Positions 1 through 7,377 of a DNA stretch of 41,193 bases are shown here, one piece after another (the first letter of the stretch is position 1; each line of letters begins with the position of its first letter). A model generated the notes under the pieces. The model did not search any database. It worked only from the letters and a program-made list of their open reading frames with translations, and had not been told where the DNA came from. The translations under genes and the position numbers were made by a program. This DNA is from Bacilli bacterium (lineage in GTDB: Bacteria > Bacillota_I > Bacilli_A > Izemoplasmatales > Hujiaoplasmataceae): positions 1-41,193 of the forward strand of contig JAFGQH010000037.1 of NCBI GenBank assembly GCA_016935815.1, written 5' to 3'.

Positions 1-2
1 AT

Positions 3-53
3 ACCATAATCACAAATATTTGTAAAGAAGGTATTAAAAAAAGAAGAAACTAA
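3..53 (+). CDS. possible 3' end of an upstream gene (partial)
   Basis: The third forward frame is open from the window edge to a TAA at 51-53, giving a short Lys/Arg-rich tail ending KKRRN. This could be the C-terminus of a gene that begins outside the window. Only 16 codons are visible, so chance is a real alternative and no function can be given. Confidence 0.2.
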   Translation, partial: TIITNICKEGIKKRRN

Positions 54-67
54 ATATGTTGCTAGTG

Positions 68-96
68 TTGACTCGTTTGGAAACATATGATATATT
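68..96 (+). promoter_or_regulatory. sigma-A-type promoter of the DJ-1-like lipoprotein gene
   Basis: TTGACT (68-73), a 17-base spacer and TATATT (91-96) lie upstream of the gene starting at 180. The transcript would start near 103 and carry a leader of about 75 nt. I see no known riboswitch consensus in that leader. Confidence 0.55.
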
Positions 97-179
97 TATA
101 ATTAAGTCGCCACTTAAATAAATGGAACTGAATTCACATTGATTTCGCATAATTGGGATTGGATGGGGGATGGATTAAA

Positions 180-875
180 ATGATGAAGAGATTCATAATA
201 GGAGTATTGATTGCTTTGATGACAGTTCTGATTGGTTGTACAGACACCATCACTAGCCCAAGTGAAATTACAGAAACAAATGCCACTGTCACTTCCGTGA
301 AAGACACCACACCTATGAAAGCGATGATTATTATAGGTAATAAGTTTGGAAACACGTACTTTGATATGCTAGATGATCTTCAAGGACTTGGATTTGAGGT
401 CGTAACTGTAGGCGTTGGAGATCGAACCTTAATGAGTTCCTGTCCAAACCACGAGAACATAGAAGTTGAAGTGGATATGAACATCGAACAGATCGACGAG
501 GAGAATATTGAAGAGTACTCCGCCATTCTGATTCCAGCTGGAAGCCACTTCAGAACCATTCGCTATTCGATTGAAGTAGGAAGAGTTCTAAATCTTGGAA
601 AAGAGAATTCGCTTTATATCATATCTGTATGTTCAGGAATCTTCGTTTTGGCGAATTTTGATGGTTTGATCGAAGATGTTGAAATTGCAACAAGTTCTTT
701 GACAAGAGAAGCGATTTTGAATGCCGGTGGTATCATCAACTACAGCAAAGTAGTTGTAGACGGGAATTTCATCACAGGATCAACCGGAAACGGAAGTAGT
801 GATAACGCACCAATACAAGAACTAGTCGAGGCACTATATACATCAATTAACAATCATCATAGTACAATTATGTAG
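180..875 (+). CDS. DJ-1/PfpI-family lipoprotein
   Basis: A 231-residue lipoprotein. The start is ATG 180 behind GGGGGA (165-170); a longer reading from TTG 153 would put residues before the signal peptide. Residues 1-20 form a lipoprotein signal ending LIGC, so Cys20 would be lipidated and the protein anchored on the outside of the membrane. Residues about 48-225 have the DJ-1/PfpI (class I glutamine amidotransferase-like) fold: a KAMIIIG first strand, PAGSHF in the middle, and the nucleophile elbow VCSG with Cys151, followed by the family-typical LANFDGLIED-IATSS stretch. The family includes proteases, glyoxalases and chaperones, and the substrate cannot be read from the sequence. Most members are cytosolic, so a surface-anchored one is less usual. 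It stands alone behind its own promoter. Confidence 0.8.
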   Translation: MMKRFIIGVLIALMTVLIGCTDTITSPSEITETNATVTSVKDTTPMKAMIIIGNKFGNTYFDMLDDLQGLGFEVVTVGVGDRTLMSSCPNHENIEVEVDMNIEQIDEENIEEYSAILIPAGSHFRTIRYSIEVGRVLNLGKENSLYIISVCSGIFVLANFDGLIEDVEIATSSLTREAILNAGGIINYSKVVVDGNFITGSTGNGSSDNAPIQELVEALYTSINNHHSTIM

Positions 876-883
876 GAATCGTT

Positions 884-905
884 TATAATAAGATGTAAGC
901 ATCTT
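884..905 (+). promoter_or_regulatory. ArsR gene -10 element with adjoining palindromic operator
   Basis: TATAAT at 884-889 runs directly into the perfect inverted repeat AAGATG-TAAG-CATCTT (890-905), just after the end of the previous gene and 43 bases before the ArsR start. A dimeric repressor bound here would cover the transcription start. The -35 region is poor. Autoregulation is inferred from position. Confidence 0.5.
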
Positions 906-948
906 GTTATGGGATTATAAAAACATAAGAGTATGGAGTGGTTATTTT

Positions 949-1212
949 ATGGATTTAGAGTTAATTATACGAGTTTTAGGAGAAGAGACCAGATATAAAA
1001 TCTTCCAACTTTTGTTGAAAGATGAATACTGTGTTGGCGGTCTGGCGAAAACTTTGAAAATATCAGATGCAGCCGTATCGCAACATATCAAAATACTGAG
1101 AGAACACAATATTGTCATTGGTCGAAAAGTGGGGTATTATACACATCTCAGTGTGAATAAGGATACCATGAAGGAGTTCATCAACCTTTTCAAAGAGAAA
1201 ATCGAGGAATGA
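949..1212 (+). CDS. ArsR/SmtB-family winged-helix repressor
   Basis: A compact 87-residue regulator. ATG 949 is chosen because it has GGAG about 10 bases upstream and gives the usual ArsR N-terminus; the frame stays open back to TTG 904, but that part overlaps the likely operator. The winged helix is clear: ETRYKIFQLLL (helices 1-2), CVGGLAKTLKISDAAVSQHIKILREH (helix-turn-helix and recognition helix) and VGYYTHLSV (wing). The metal-sensing ELCVCDL motif is reduced to one cysteine (YCVGGL), so classic As/Cd/Zn sensing through that site is doubtful. It is followed after 54 bases by a peptidase lipoprotein with no terminator between, so the two may be co-transcribed. It probably represses its own promoter at 884-905. 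Confidence 0.85.
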   Translation: MDLELIIRVLGEETRYKIFQLLLKDEYCVGGLAKTLKISDAAVSQHIKILREHNIVIGRKVGYYTHLSVNKDTMKEFINLFKEKIEE

Positions 1213-1266
1213 TATAGACTTTGATTGGTAATCATGGATAGAACGAAGGGTTAGGAGATGCTTAAA

Positions 1267-2691
1267 ATGAAGCAAGGATTATTGGTTTTTGTGGTTTCAC
1301 TGATGGTTTTTTTGGTGGCTTGTCAAACCACCACAACACTCGATACATCATTGGAACCAAAATATCAAACGAGTAACAATGTATATAGTTTGGATGTTGT
1401 TCTGGATGTGGAAATGTCCGAGTTATCTGTCACGGGAGAGATCTATTACAAGAATGACGAATATGACCTAAATGAATTGTATTTGACTCTATATCCCAAT
1501 TCTCAGAATTATACGGAACGGGAGAACAATATCGTCATCGATTATATCAAGATTGATCAACTTGTCTATGAATATACCATCACCGGATCGGATCACTCTC
1601 AGATTTATATCGATTTGGATGACACTTTGCTTTCAGGAAAGAGAATCAGCATTGAGTTTTCCTATTACTTCACCTATTGGCAAAATGATGGAAGGATATC
1701 CAAACACGAAGACGAGTTCTTGACAATGTTTTTTTATCCATTTGTGGCGATTTATGATGATGAAGGTTGGAACATTGATGCATTCACGGTACACGGAGAA
1801 TCCTATTACAACACCATAGGAGATTACTATGTCAGTATTGATACGCCTTTGGACTATCAGGTCGCTGCTTCCGGAGAGTTGGTCGATACTTCCAGTACCG
1901 ATACTAGAAATACATATTCATATGAGATATTGAATGCGAGAGATTTCTCATTCAGTACATCGGAAAACTATTTTGTTTATAGCGAAGTAGAGAACGAAAG
2001 GACATACATGATTTATTCACTGGTTGAATTGTCCGATCTGAATGTATTTCGAGTATTCAATATCATCACCAATACCTTTGAAGCCTATGAATCGACAATC
2101 GGATCCTATCCATATGATCATTATACACTTGAGCTCGGCGAGTACTTCGGTATGGAGAGCACCGGGATCGCTTATTGCAACTATGATATCGATGAAGCAA
2201 CGATCGTCCATGAAATCATCCATCAATGGTTTTATTCCATGGTCGGGAATGATCAATCCGATGATTCATTCATTGATGAAGCAATCACGACATATATTAC
2301 ATCTTTGTATTATTATGAACAATCCGGAACAAACGGATACTACGGATACTTGGCATTCAGAAATAGTTTGGATGAACGTTTTGAGGACAGGTTGATTGCT
2401 TGCCAGGGAGAATCCTTATTACAGAAGGTCGATGATTTCGGGGATCAATACGCCTATTTGATCTACTACCATGGACCAACAATGTTTCGGTATTATGTAG
2501 ATGAATTCCTAGAGGGTGATATTGAGGAGTTCTATCGGATTCTAAGCGTGTACTTCAATCAATACAAGTATCAAGTTGTCACACTTGACGATTTGTTGGA
2601 TGTGATTGAATCCGAAAGTGGTGTTCAAATAACCAAAGAATGGTTTATGATGCAAATTACAGAATTTCAAGATTTGGATAACAGACCATAA
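1267..2691 (+). CDS. M1-like zinc metallopeptidase lipoprotein
   Basis: A 474-residue surface lipoprotein with a signal peptide ending FLVACQ. The start is ATG 1267, 9 bases after AGGAG (1253-1257); ATG 1258 abuts that site. The N-terminal half is beta-rich, like the M1 N-terminal domain. The gluzincin site is complete: HEIIH at about 315-319, then 18 residues and Glu338 (FIDEAITTYI), which gives two His and one Glu for zinc. The substrate-anchoring GAMEN motif appears as GMES, and a Tyr-rich YYHGPTMF segment matches the place of the transition-state Tyr. It is shorter than aminopeptidase N (about 850 aa) and lacks the C-terminal armadillo domain. The probable role is trimming extracellular peptides, which fits the opp importer farther along. 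Confidence 0.82.
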   Translation: MKQGLLVFVVSLMVFLVACQTTTTLDTSLEPKYQTSNNVYSLDVVLDVEMSELSVTGEIYYKNDEYDLNELYLTLYPNSQNYTERENNIVIDYIKIDQLVYEYTITGSDHSQIYIDLDDTLLSGKRISIEFSYYFTYWQNDGRISKHEDEFLTMFFYPFVAIYDDEGWNIDAFTVHGESYYNTIGDYYVSIDTPLDYQVAASGELVDTSSTDTRNTYSYEILNARDFSFSTSENYFVYSEVENERTYMIYSLVELSDLNVFRVFNIITNTFEAYESTIGSYPYDHYTLELGEYFGMESTGIAYCNYDIDEATIVHEIIHQWFYSMVGNDQSDDSFIDEAITTYITSLYYYEQSGTNGYYGYLAFRNSLDERFEDRLIACQGESLLQKVDDFGDQYAYLIYYHGPTMFRYYVDEFLEGDIEEFYRILSVYFNQYKYQVVTLDDLLDVIESESGVQITKEWFMMQITEFQDLDNRP

Positions 2692-2722
2692 TATTATGAA
2701 AAAAATGCATATATAACACTAT

Positions 2723-2753
2723 AAAGGGAGCACGAAATTGTGTTCCCTTTTTC
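2723..2753. terminator. intrinsic terminator between convergent genes
   Basis: AAAGGGAGCAC, a 6-base loop and GTGTTCCCTTT form an 11-bp stem with one G-T pair, followed by Ts. It closes the peptidase gene and may also serve the minus-strand metQ end. Confidence 0.75.
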
Positions 2754-2784
2754 ATTTATAAATGTTATTTATCTTTTCTTATTT

Positions 2785-3600
2785 TTACGCTGCTGGAACA
2801 ACTGCTCCTCCGTAATTGTCTTCAATCCATTGTTGCACCTCTTCGGATTGCAATGCGGCTACCAAAGCCAACACAAACTCGTTATCGGCATTTTCCGACG
2901 TCGCTACAACGATGTTGACATATTGGGATGCGCTACCTTCTAAAGCGATGCTATCGTCAAGCGGATTCAAACCATTGTCAAGAGCATAATTCCCATTGAT
3001 CAACACGGCATCGCCCTCTTCATTGTTGTAATTCGCAAATAACAATTCCGCTGCGACTTCCTTGAAAGTAATGGTATAGTCAGACGTGAACAATGTTGGT
3101 AGATTCGTAACCGTCGCATTGACGATGTCATCACTGCTCACATCATTATTGATTGTGATCAAGCTATTTTCTTCGAGCACACCAAGCAATCTTGGTCTGT
3201 CAGTCGGTGAATTGGAAATGACAATTTCCAGTTCATTTGGCAATTCGCTGATGGAATCATACAATTTGGTATACAGTCCGATTGGTTCCACATGGACACC
3301 ACCGACATTGACAAAGTCATAACCATATTCCTCGATTTGAGCATTCAGATACGGAACATGCTGGAAGTAATTGGCGATGATATCTCCAGATTCCAAAGCA
3401 CTGTTTGGCAGTACATAATCTGTAAATTCCACGACTTCAAATGTATAACCTTGTTCTGCCAAAATCGGTTGAACATGTGCCAGGATTTCTGCATGAGGTG
3501 TCGGTGAAGCACCGACTTTGTATATGGTTTCATTGTTTTGACAAGCTCCTAAGCTAAGAGCGAACAGTAGTAGTAAAGCAATCGATAAAAGTTTTTTCAT
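2785..3600 (-). CDS. metQ: methionine ABC transporter substrate-binding lipoprotein MetQ
   Basis: A 271-residue NlpA/MetQ-family lipoprotein. The signal peptide ends LSLGAC, so Cys20 would be lipidated. The mature part has family hallmarks: VGASPTPHAEIL near the N-terminus, the YFQHVPYL segment that lines the methionine site, GLYTKLYDS, ISNSPTDRPRLL (usually IPNDPTNxxRAL) and a C-terminus ending in a short VVPAA tail. It captures methionine outside the cell and delivers it to MetI. It is the last gene of metN-metI-metQ; the start has AAGGAG about 11 bases upstream and lies 14 bases after the metI stop. Related NlpA proteins can bind other ligands, but the Met T-box upstream argues for methionine. 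Confidence 0.93.
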   Translation of the reverse strand: MKKLLSIALLLLFALSLGACQNNETIYKVGASPTPHAEILAHVQPILAEQGYTFEVVEFTDYVLPNSALESGDIIANYFQHVPYLNAQIEEYGYDFVNVGGVHVEPIGLYTKLYDSISELPNELEIVISNSPTDRPRLLGVLEENSLITINNDVSSDDIVNATVTNLPTLFTSDYTITFKEVAAELLFANYNNEEGDAVLINGNYALDNGLNPLDDSIALEGSASQYVNIVVATSENADNEFVLALVAALQSEEVQQWIEDNYGGAVVPAA

Positions 3601-3614
3601 TTTAAATTTTCTCC

Positions 3615-4274
3615 TTAGTATTTTTTAGATAGTTTCTTAACAAATAGATCTCCAACCACCTGAATCAACAGGATGAGAATGGCAATCATAACAGTAGCCG
3701 CAATCGTAATCAATATCCTGTTTCTTGCGTATCCGTAAAGATATGCGAGATTTCCAAGCCCTCCGGCACCAATCGCTCCGGCGATGGAAGTGTATCCAGT
3801 GATGGCAATCGCGGTAACGGTGATTCCCCGAACCAAGGCAGGGAGTGATTCCGGAATCAAGATTCGGAACAATACTTGCAGTTTGGTGGCACCGAAAGAC
3901 AACCCGGTCTCCTTCAGATCCGATCCGGTCTCATGAAGGGCGATTTCTACGATTCGGGCGTAAAACGGTGAAGCACCGATAATCAAAGCGGGTAAAGCTG
4001 CGGTCGGACCCAAGATGGTTCCGATCAAAATTCTCGTAAACGGAATCAACAAGACAATCAAAATCAGAAACGGTATGCTGCGAAGAGCAGAGGTCACTGT
4101 AGACAGAATCTTGTATAGGGTTTTATTTTCCCATAAACCGTCTTTGTCCGTTGCGTACAATAACGATCCCAAACCAAGACCGATTGCGAAGACAAAGAGG
4201 GTACTGGCAATCGTCATGTATGCTGTTTCCCACAGAGCATCCAAATAGGTGCTGATCTCTAAATTAAATAACAT
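3615..4274 (-). CDS. metI: methionine ABC transporter permease MetI
   Basis: A 219-residue inner-membrane permease, the normal MetI length (about 217). ATG 4274 is chosen over the upstream frame extension because it has GGTGG upstream and overlaps the metN stop by 11 bases, typical of translational coupling. It has about five membrane helices and the permease coupling motif ETGLSFGATKLQVLFRI, which docks onto MetN. The SIAGAIGAGGLGNLAY stretch near the C-terminus is characteristic of the D-methionine permease family. It works as a dimer with two MetN subunits and receives methionine from MetQ. Confidence 0.93.
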   Translation of the reverse strand: MLFNLEISTYLDALWETAYMTIASTLFVFAIGLGLGSLLYATDKDGLWENKTLYKILSTVTSALRSIPFLILIVLLIPFTRILIGTILGPTAALPALIIGASPFYARIVEIALHETGSDLKETGLSFGATKLQVLFRILIPESLPALVRGITVTAIAITGYTSIAGAIGAGGLGNLAYLYGYARNRILITIAATVMIAILILLIQVVGDLFVKKLSKKY

Positions 4275-5247
4275 CTTCAACCACCACCTTATGTTTCTCA
4301 AGGAATAGTTTGATTTCATCTATTCGTTTTGGAGCGTGAATGACCATGATGCCGATCCGATGCGGTGTCACATTAGCATAGACTATGGATGCTGTTACGG
4401 ACAGTGTCTGAATCATTTCACTGATGATGCTGTCTTTGACGATGCTTTCATCGAATTTCAGCAACAACAATTCCTTAGGATCGAATTGTTGGACGACAGA
4501 GGACAAGTCCAACCCGATTTCCTTTACAAATGCTTGTGTCTGAGGATGTTTGGCTTTGAACAGAATATCGTCCAAATCTCCATGTTCCACGATTCTTCCC
4601 TTATCCATCACGGTGACGGTATCACAAATCTCTCGGATCACATACATGTCGTGTGTAACGATGATGACATCAACACTATGGTTCTTCGCGGTGGCTTTGA
4701 TCAGTTGCAGGATTTGACCTGTGGTAATGACGTCAAGCGCACTGGTCGGTTCGTCGCAGAGAAGAAGAGACGGTTTGTTAATCAACGCTCTTGCGATTCC
4801 GACTCGTTGACGCTGTCCTCCGGATAACTGTTCCGGATATCTGGTTGAATATTCTGACAGACCGACTTCTTGCAGTAGATCTTGTGCAAACTTCTTATCT
4901 TCGCTGGTAATCTTTCGATGGAAGGAAATTGGTAAAAGTATGTTGTCCAAAACCGTTTTTCTAGATAATAGATGATCTGTTTGAAAGATCATTCCGATTT
5001 GCTTTCGTAACATTCGGGTGGATTCCTTGTTGAGATGTCTTAGGTCCGTATAGTCAAAGATTTGGATATTTCCTTTGTCGTATGACTCCAATTGATTCAA
5101 TAATCGAATCAAGGTGCTCTTTCCAGCACCGCTGATCCCGATAATTCCATGGATCAAGCCAGAATCGAAACGAGCAGATACTTGATTTAAAGCAATCTCA
5201 TCTTTACTTCCAATGTACTGTTTCGTAATGTTTTCCAAGGTGATCAT
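4264..5247 (-). CDS. metN: methionine ABC transporter ATPase MetN
   Basis: A 327-residue ATPase that powers methionine import. Walker A is GISGAGKS (about 37-44), the signature is LSGGQRQR, Walker B is LLLCDEPTSALD and the switch His is in VTHDM. The last ~75 residues (from KELLLLKF on) match the C-terminal NIL/C2 domain, which in MetN proteins binds methionine and shuts down transport when the cell is replete. The start is taken as ATG 5247; GTG 5259 in frame sits almost on the GGAT ribosome site and is less likely. It is the first gene of the operon, directly downstream of the T-box terminator at 5274-5306. Confidence 0.93.
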   Translation of the reverse strand: MITLENITKQYIGSKDEIALNQVSARFDSGLIHGIIGISGAGKSTLIRLLNQLESYDKGNIQIFDYTDLRHLNKESTRMLRKQIGMIFQTDHLLSRKTVLDNILLPISFHRKITSEDKKFAQDLLQEVGLSEYSTRYPEQLSGGQRQRVGIARALINKPSLLLCDEPTSALDVITTGQILQLIKATAKNHSVDVIIVTHDMYVIREICDTVTVMDKGRIVEHGDLDDILFKAKHPQTQAFVKEIGLDLSSVVQQFDPKELLLLKFDESIVKDSIISEMIQTLSVTASIVYANVTPHRIGIMVIHAPKRIDEIKLFLEKHKVVVEDVI

Positions 5248-5273
5248 TGTGTCTCTCACATCCTTTTTGATAT

Positions 5274-5545
5274 AAAAAAAATCCTTTACATATCGCTATG
5301 TAAAGGACAAGTGTTTTTACTCGTGGTACCACCTTTATTCGTGAATACCTCACAGTATTCACCTCTTCAAGTACGCATCCATTCAAGGAATTAATACTCT
5401 AATGCGTTAACGGGCATACCCGACCAATCCTACTGATGTTCAAATTGGCAACTCCGAGACCATGTTCATTGACTATTGCATACCTCATTTCACCAACAGA
5501 GGCTCTCTAAGATGGTTTTCATCAATTACTCTTCTCTTCTACGTT
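5274..5545 (-). promoter_or_regulatory. T-box riboswitch, methionine-specific, controlling metNIQ
   Basis: Reading on the minus strand, the leader contains a long stem I with AGAGAGC near its base, a candidate specifier loop GAACATGGTC (the ATG is the complement of 5461-5463), the T-box core AAAGGTGGTACCACG (TGGTACCA at 5324-5331) and a terminator hairpin with 9-bp stem CCTTTACAT/ATGTAAAGG (5283-5306) followed by eight bases rich in U. Uncharged tRNA-Met pairing with the specifier and, through its acceptor end, the T-box would open the terminator when methionine is scarce. The ATG specifier agrees with the methionine transporter downstream. Exact stem boundaries were judged by eye. Confidence 0.92.
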
Positions 5546-5559
5546 TTTCATTAGTACAC

Positions 5560-5588
5560 ATTATACAGTTGTCGTATTTGATTGTCAA
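5560..5588 (-). promoter_or_regulatory. consensus promoter of the T-box/metNIQ transcript
   Basis: On the minus strand, TTGACA (complement of 5583-5588), exactly 17 bases and TATAAT (complement of 5560-5565). Both hexamers are perfect. Transcription would start near 5553, about 300 bases before metN. Confidence 0.85.
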
Positions 5589-5694
5589 TACCATTCGTCA
5601 ATGTAATTTTTGAAATGGGAATGAAAAGGTTCTCACTCTTGAAATCAAATGTGGAAGTCGATTTCAAACGGAACACATCAAACCAAAGAAACTG

Positions 5695-5703
5695 TGGTAC
5701 AAT
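5695..5703 (+). promoter_or_regulatory. extended -10 promoter of the PD40 lipoprotein gene
   Basis: TGG-TACAAT (5695-5703) lies 38 bases before the start codon at 5741. No good -35 is visible, as expected for an extended -10 promoter. It is divergent from the T-box promoter. Confidence 0.45.
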
Positions 5704-5740
5704 GGACGTAAAAGGATTCTTTTTTGTCGGAGGTCTTTCT

Positions 5741-6709
5741 ATGAAATTCCGTAAAGTATTACTTGGATTGATAATGGGGTTATTATGGTTTTCCCTTGTT
5801 TCATGTAGTGAGACTACCACTTCGTCGGTGATCTTTTCTTCAACGACGCAACCAATTGATTATTCGGAACCTACAAAAGTGGTGTTTTATTCCGGTAGAA
5901 CCGGAAATAATGAGATTTTTGTAATGGATTTGGATGGATCCAATCTTACCAACCTGACAAACAACGATGCAGACGATGAATGTCCAACGGTATCTCCAAA
6001 CGGATCAACGGTTGCATATGTATCGAATCGAACTGGAAATTTCGAATTGTATCTTGAATTGATATATGGTGGAACCCCTGTACAATTGACGGATTCTGGA
6101 ATAGATGTCACTCAACCATCTTGGTCTTACGACGGAACAAGTCTTCTCTATGTCCTGGACTATGGCAGTAAGACAGAGATTTGGAAAACAAACGCTGATG
6201 GCAGCGATCTGACGAAATTGACCGATAACAGCTACCGAGATGAACGACCGGTATTCTCACCGAATGGACAGGGAATCATGTTTATGTCCAATCGAGAAGG
6301 GAAATACAGGATTTATACTATGGATTCCGATGGGACAAATCAAAGCAAAATCGATTTAATTGATGTTGAAGCCAGCAGCGACCATTTCATTTTTCCACAA
6401 TATAGTCCCGATGGGCAATACATCATTTATTCTTTGAACAATCTTACCAATCAAACAGCTGTGATTCATCGGTATAAACTGGACGGAACAGAAGATGTCA
6501 TTTTAACGGAAATCGGCGGACGAAATGAAAACCCAAGCTATTCATTGGATGGTGAATGGATTGTATTCCAATCGGAACGCGACGGTAATTTTGAAGTCTA
6601 CATGATGAAATCGGATGGTACCGGTGTTACCAGACTGACCAATAACAGTTCTTGGGATGGGTGGCCAGCATTTGCCAGTTTGCATCCCCAGCAGGATTAT
6701 GAATCTTGA
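5741..6709 (+). CDS. TolB-like PD40 beta-propeller lipoprotein
   Basis: A 322-residue lipoprotein. ATG 5741 is chosen because it has GGAGG (5729-5733) upstream and opens a lipoprotein signal peptide ending SLVSC; upstream codons in the same frame would bury that signal. The mature part is about six PD40 repeats of the type FYSGRTGNNEIFVMDLDGSN..LT....P..SPNGS.IAY, making a beta-propeller like the C-terminal part of TolB. There is no TolB N-terminal domain and no Tol system or outer membrane, so it is not TolB itself. Likely a surface-anchored protein- or glycan-binding propeller; no catalytic residues are recognisable. It is monocistronic, closed by the terminator at 6747. Confidence 0.8.
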   Translation: MKFRKVLLGLIMGLLWFSLVSCSETTTSSVIFSSTTQPIDYSEPTKVVFYSGRTGNNEIFVMDLDGSNLTNLTNNDADDECPTVSPNGSTVAYVSNRTGNFELYLELIYGGTPVQLTDSGIDVTQPSWSYDGTSLLYVLDYGSKTEIWKTNADGSDLTKLTDNSYRDERPVFSPNGQGIMFMSNREGKYRIYTMDSDGTNQSKIDLIDVEASSDHFIFPQYSPDGQYIIYSLNNLTNQTAVIHRYKLDGTEDVILTEIGGRNENPSYSLDGEWIVFQSERDGNFEVYMMKSDGTGVTRLTNNSSWDGWPAFASLHPQQDYES

Positions 6710-6746
6710 GCAATCATAATCGCTCAAATAATATCTGATTTATAGT

Positions 6747-6786
6747 AAAAAACAAATCACTTTTACAATTGTGATTTGTTTTTTTG
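6747..6786 (+). terminator. intrinsic terminator after the PD40 lipoprotein
   Basis: AAAAACAAATCAC, a 10-base loop and GTGATTTGTTTTT form a long perfect stem ending in a run of Ts. Confidence 0.8.
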
Positions 6787-6808
6787 TGGTGTTTCGATTT
6801 TCTCCATA

Positions 6809-6862
6809 TATACCCCAATGGGGTATAAAATCATTGACATGTGCCTCAATGGGGTATATAAT
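6809..6862 (+). promoter_or_regulatory. promoter with two operator boxes for the MNT-HEPN pair
   Basis: A perfect promoter, TTGACA (6834-6839), 17 bases and TATAAT (6857-6862), is combined with a repeated box. Box 1 is the perfect palindrome TATACCCC-AAT-GGGGTATA (6809-6827), upstream of the -35. Box 2, CCTCAATGGGGTATA (6844-6858), repeats the right half and lies between -35 and -10. The transcript would begin about 11 bases before the ATG at 6880, leaving just the GAGGTGA ribosome site. The gene's own HTH domain is the obvious candidate to bind these boxes; that is inference. Confidence 0.75.
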
Positions 6863-6879
6863 TATATTGAGGTGATATC

Positions 6880-7377
6880 ATGTCAAAAAATATAAAAACC
6901 CTGAGAGAGAATCTAGAATTGACTCAAGAACAGGTATCTATTTTAACAGGTGTGCCTGTAAAAACACTTCGAAATTGGGAACAAGAAATTAGAAAACCAA
7001 GTGAGTGGACGATCGATTTGATAATGGATCGACTTCTTAGAATGAAAATGGAAGAATATAGTTTAGAAACGGATTCACCGTTTATCCTGTCCTTTTTGAC
7101 AATTAAAGAAAGTGTTATTGCAGTTGCCAAAGAATTCGATGTTCAGAAAGTATATTTATTCGGATCTTATGCGAAAGGTGAAGCGAGAGAAGATAGCGAT
7201 GTTGATTTGTACATGGAATCGAATTTGTTTGGTCTTGACTATTTTGGTTTTGCAGAAGCTTTAAGAGAGAAATTAGTCAAGAAAGTAGAATTGCTAAGTG
7301 ATAAAACGATTCAATCAAAGTCTTTAATTGAACAAGAAATAATGAGGACTGGAATCTTAATTTATGAAAGATCATGA
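6880..7377 (+). CDS. HTH-fused MNT nucleotidyltransferase antitoxin (MntA-type)
   Basis: A 165-residue two-domain protein. Residues 1-60 form an XRE-like helix-turn-helix (NLELTQEQVSILTGVPVKTLRNWE). Residues about 70-163 form a minimal nucleotidyltransferase with the complete GS-X10-DXD motif: Gly95, Ser96, Asp107 and Asp109. In type VII toxin-antitoxin pairs, MntA inactivates the HEPN partner by transferring AMP to a tyrosine next to its active site. The usual MntA is about 100-140 residues without DNA-binding domain; here a repressor module is built in, which explains the operator boxes upstream. It overlaps the HEPN gene by 14 bases, so the two are translationally coupled. GAGGTGA precedes the ATG. 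Confidence 0.85.
   Translation: MSKNIKTLRENLELTQEQVSILTGVPVKTLRNWEQEIRKPSEWTIDLIMDRLLRMKMEEYSLETDSPFILSFLTIKESVIAVAKEFDVQKVYLFGSYAKGEAREDSDVDLYMESNLFGLDYFGFAEALREKLVKKVELLSDKTIQSKSLIEQEIMRTGILIYERS

Noticed and set aside
4336-4827. 163-codon plus-strand open frame
   Set aside because: It is a shadow of metN, with a cysteine/aspartate-rich composition unlike real proteins here.
5741-6709. TolB of a Tol-Pal system
   Set aside because: Only the propeller repeats are there; no TolB N-terminal domain, no Tol genes, and the organism appears to have no outer membrane.
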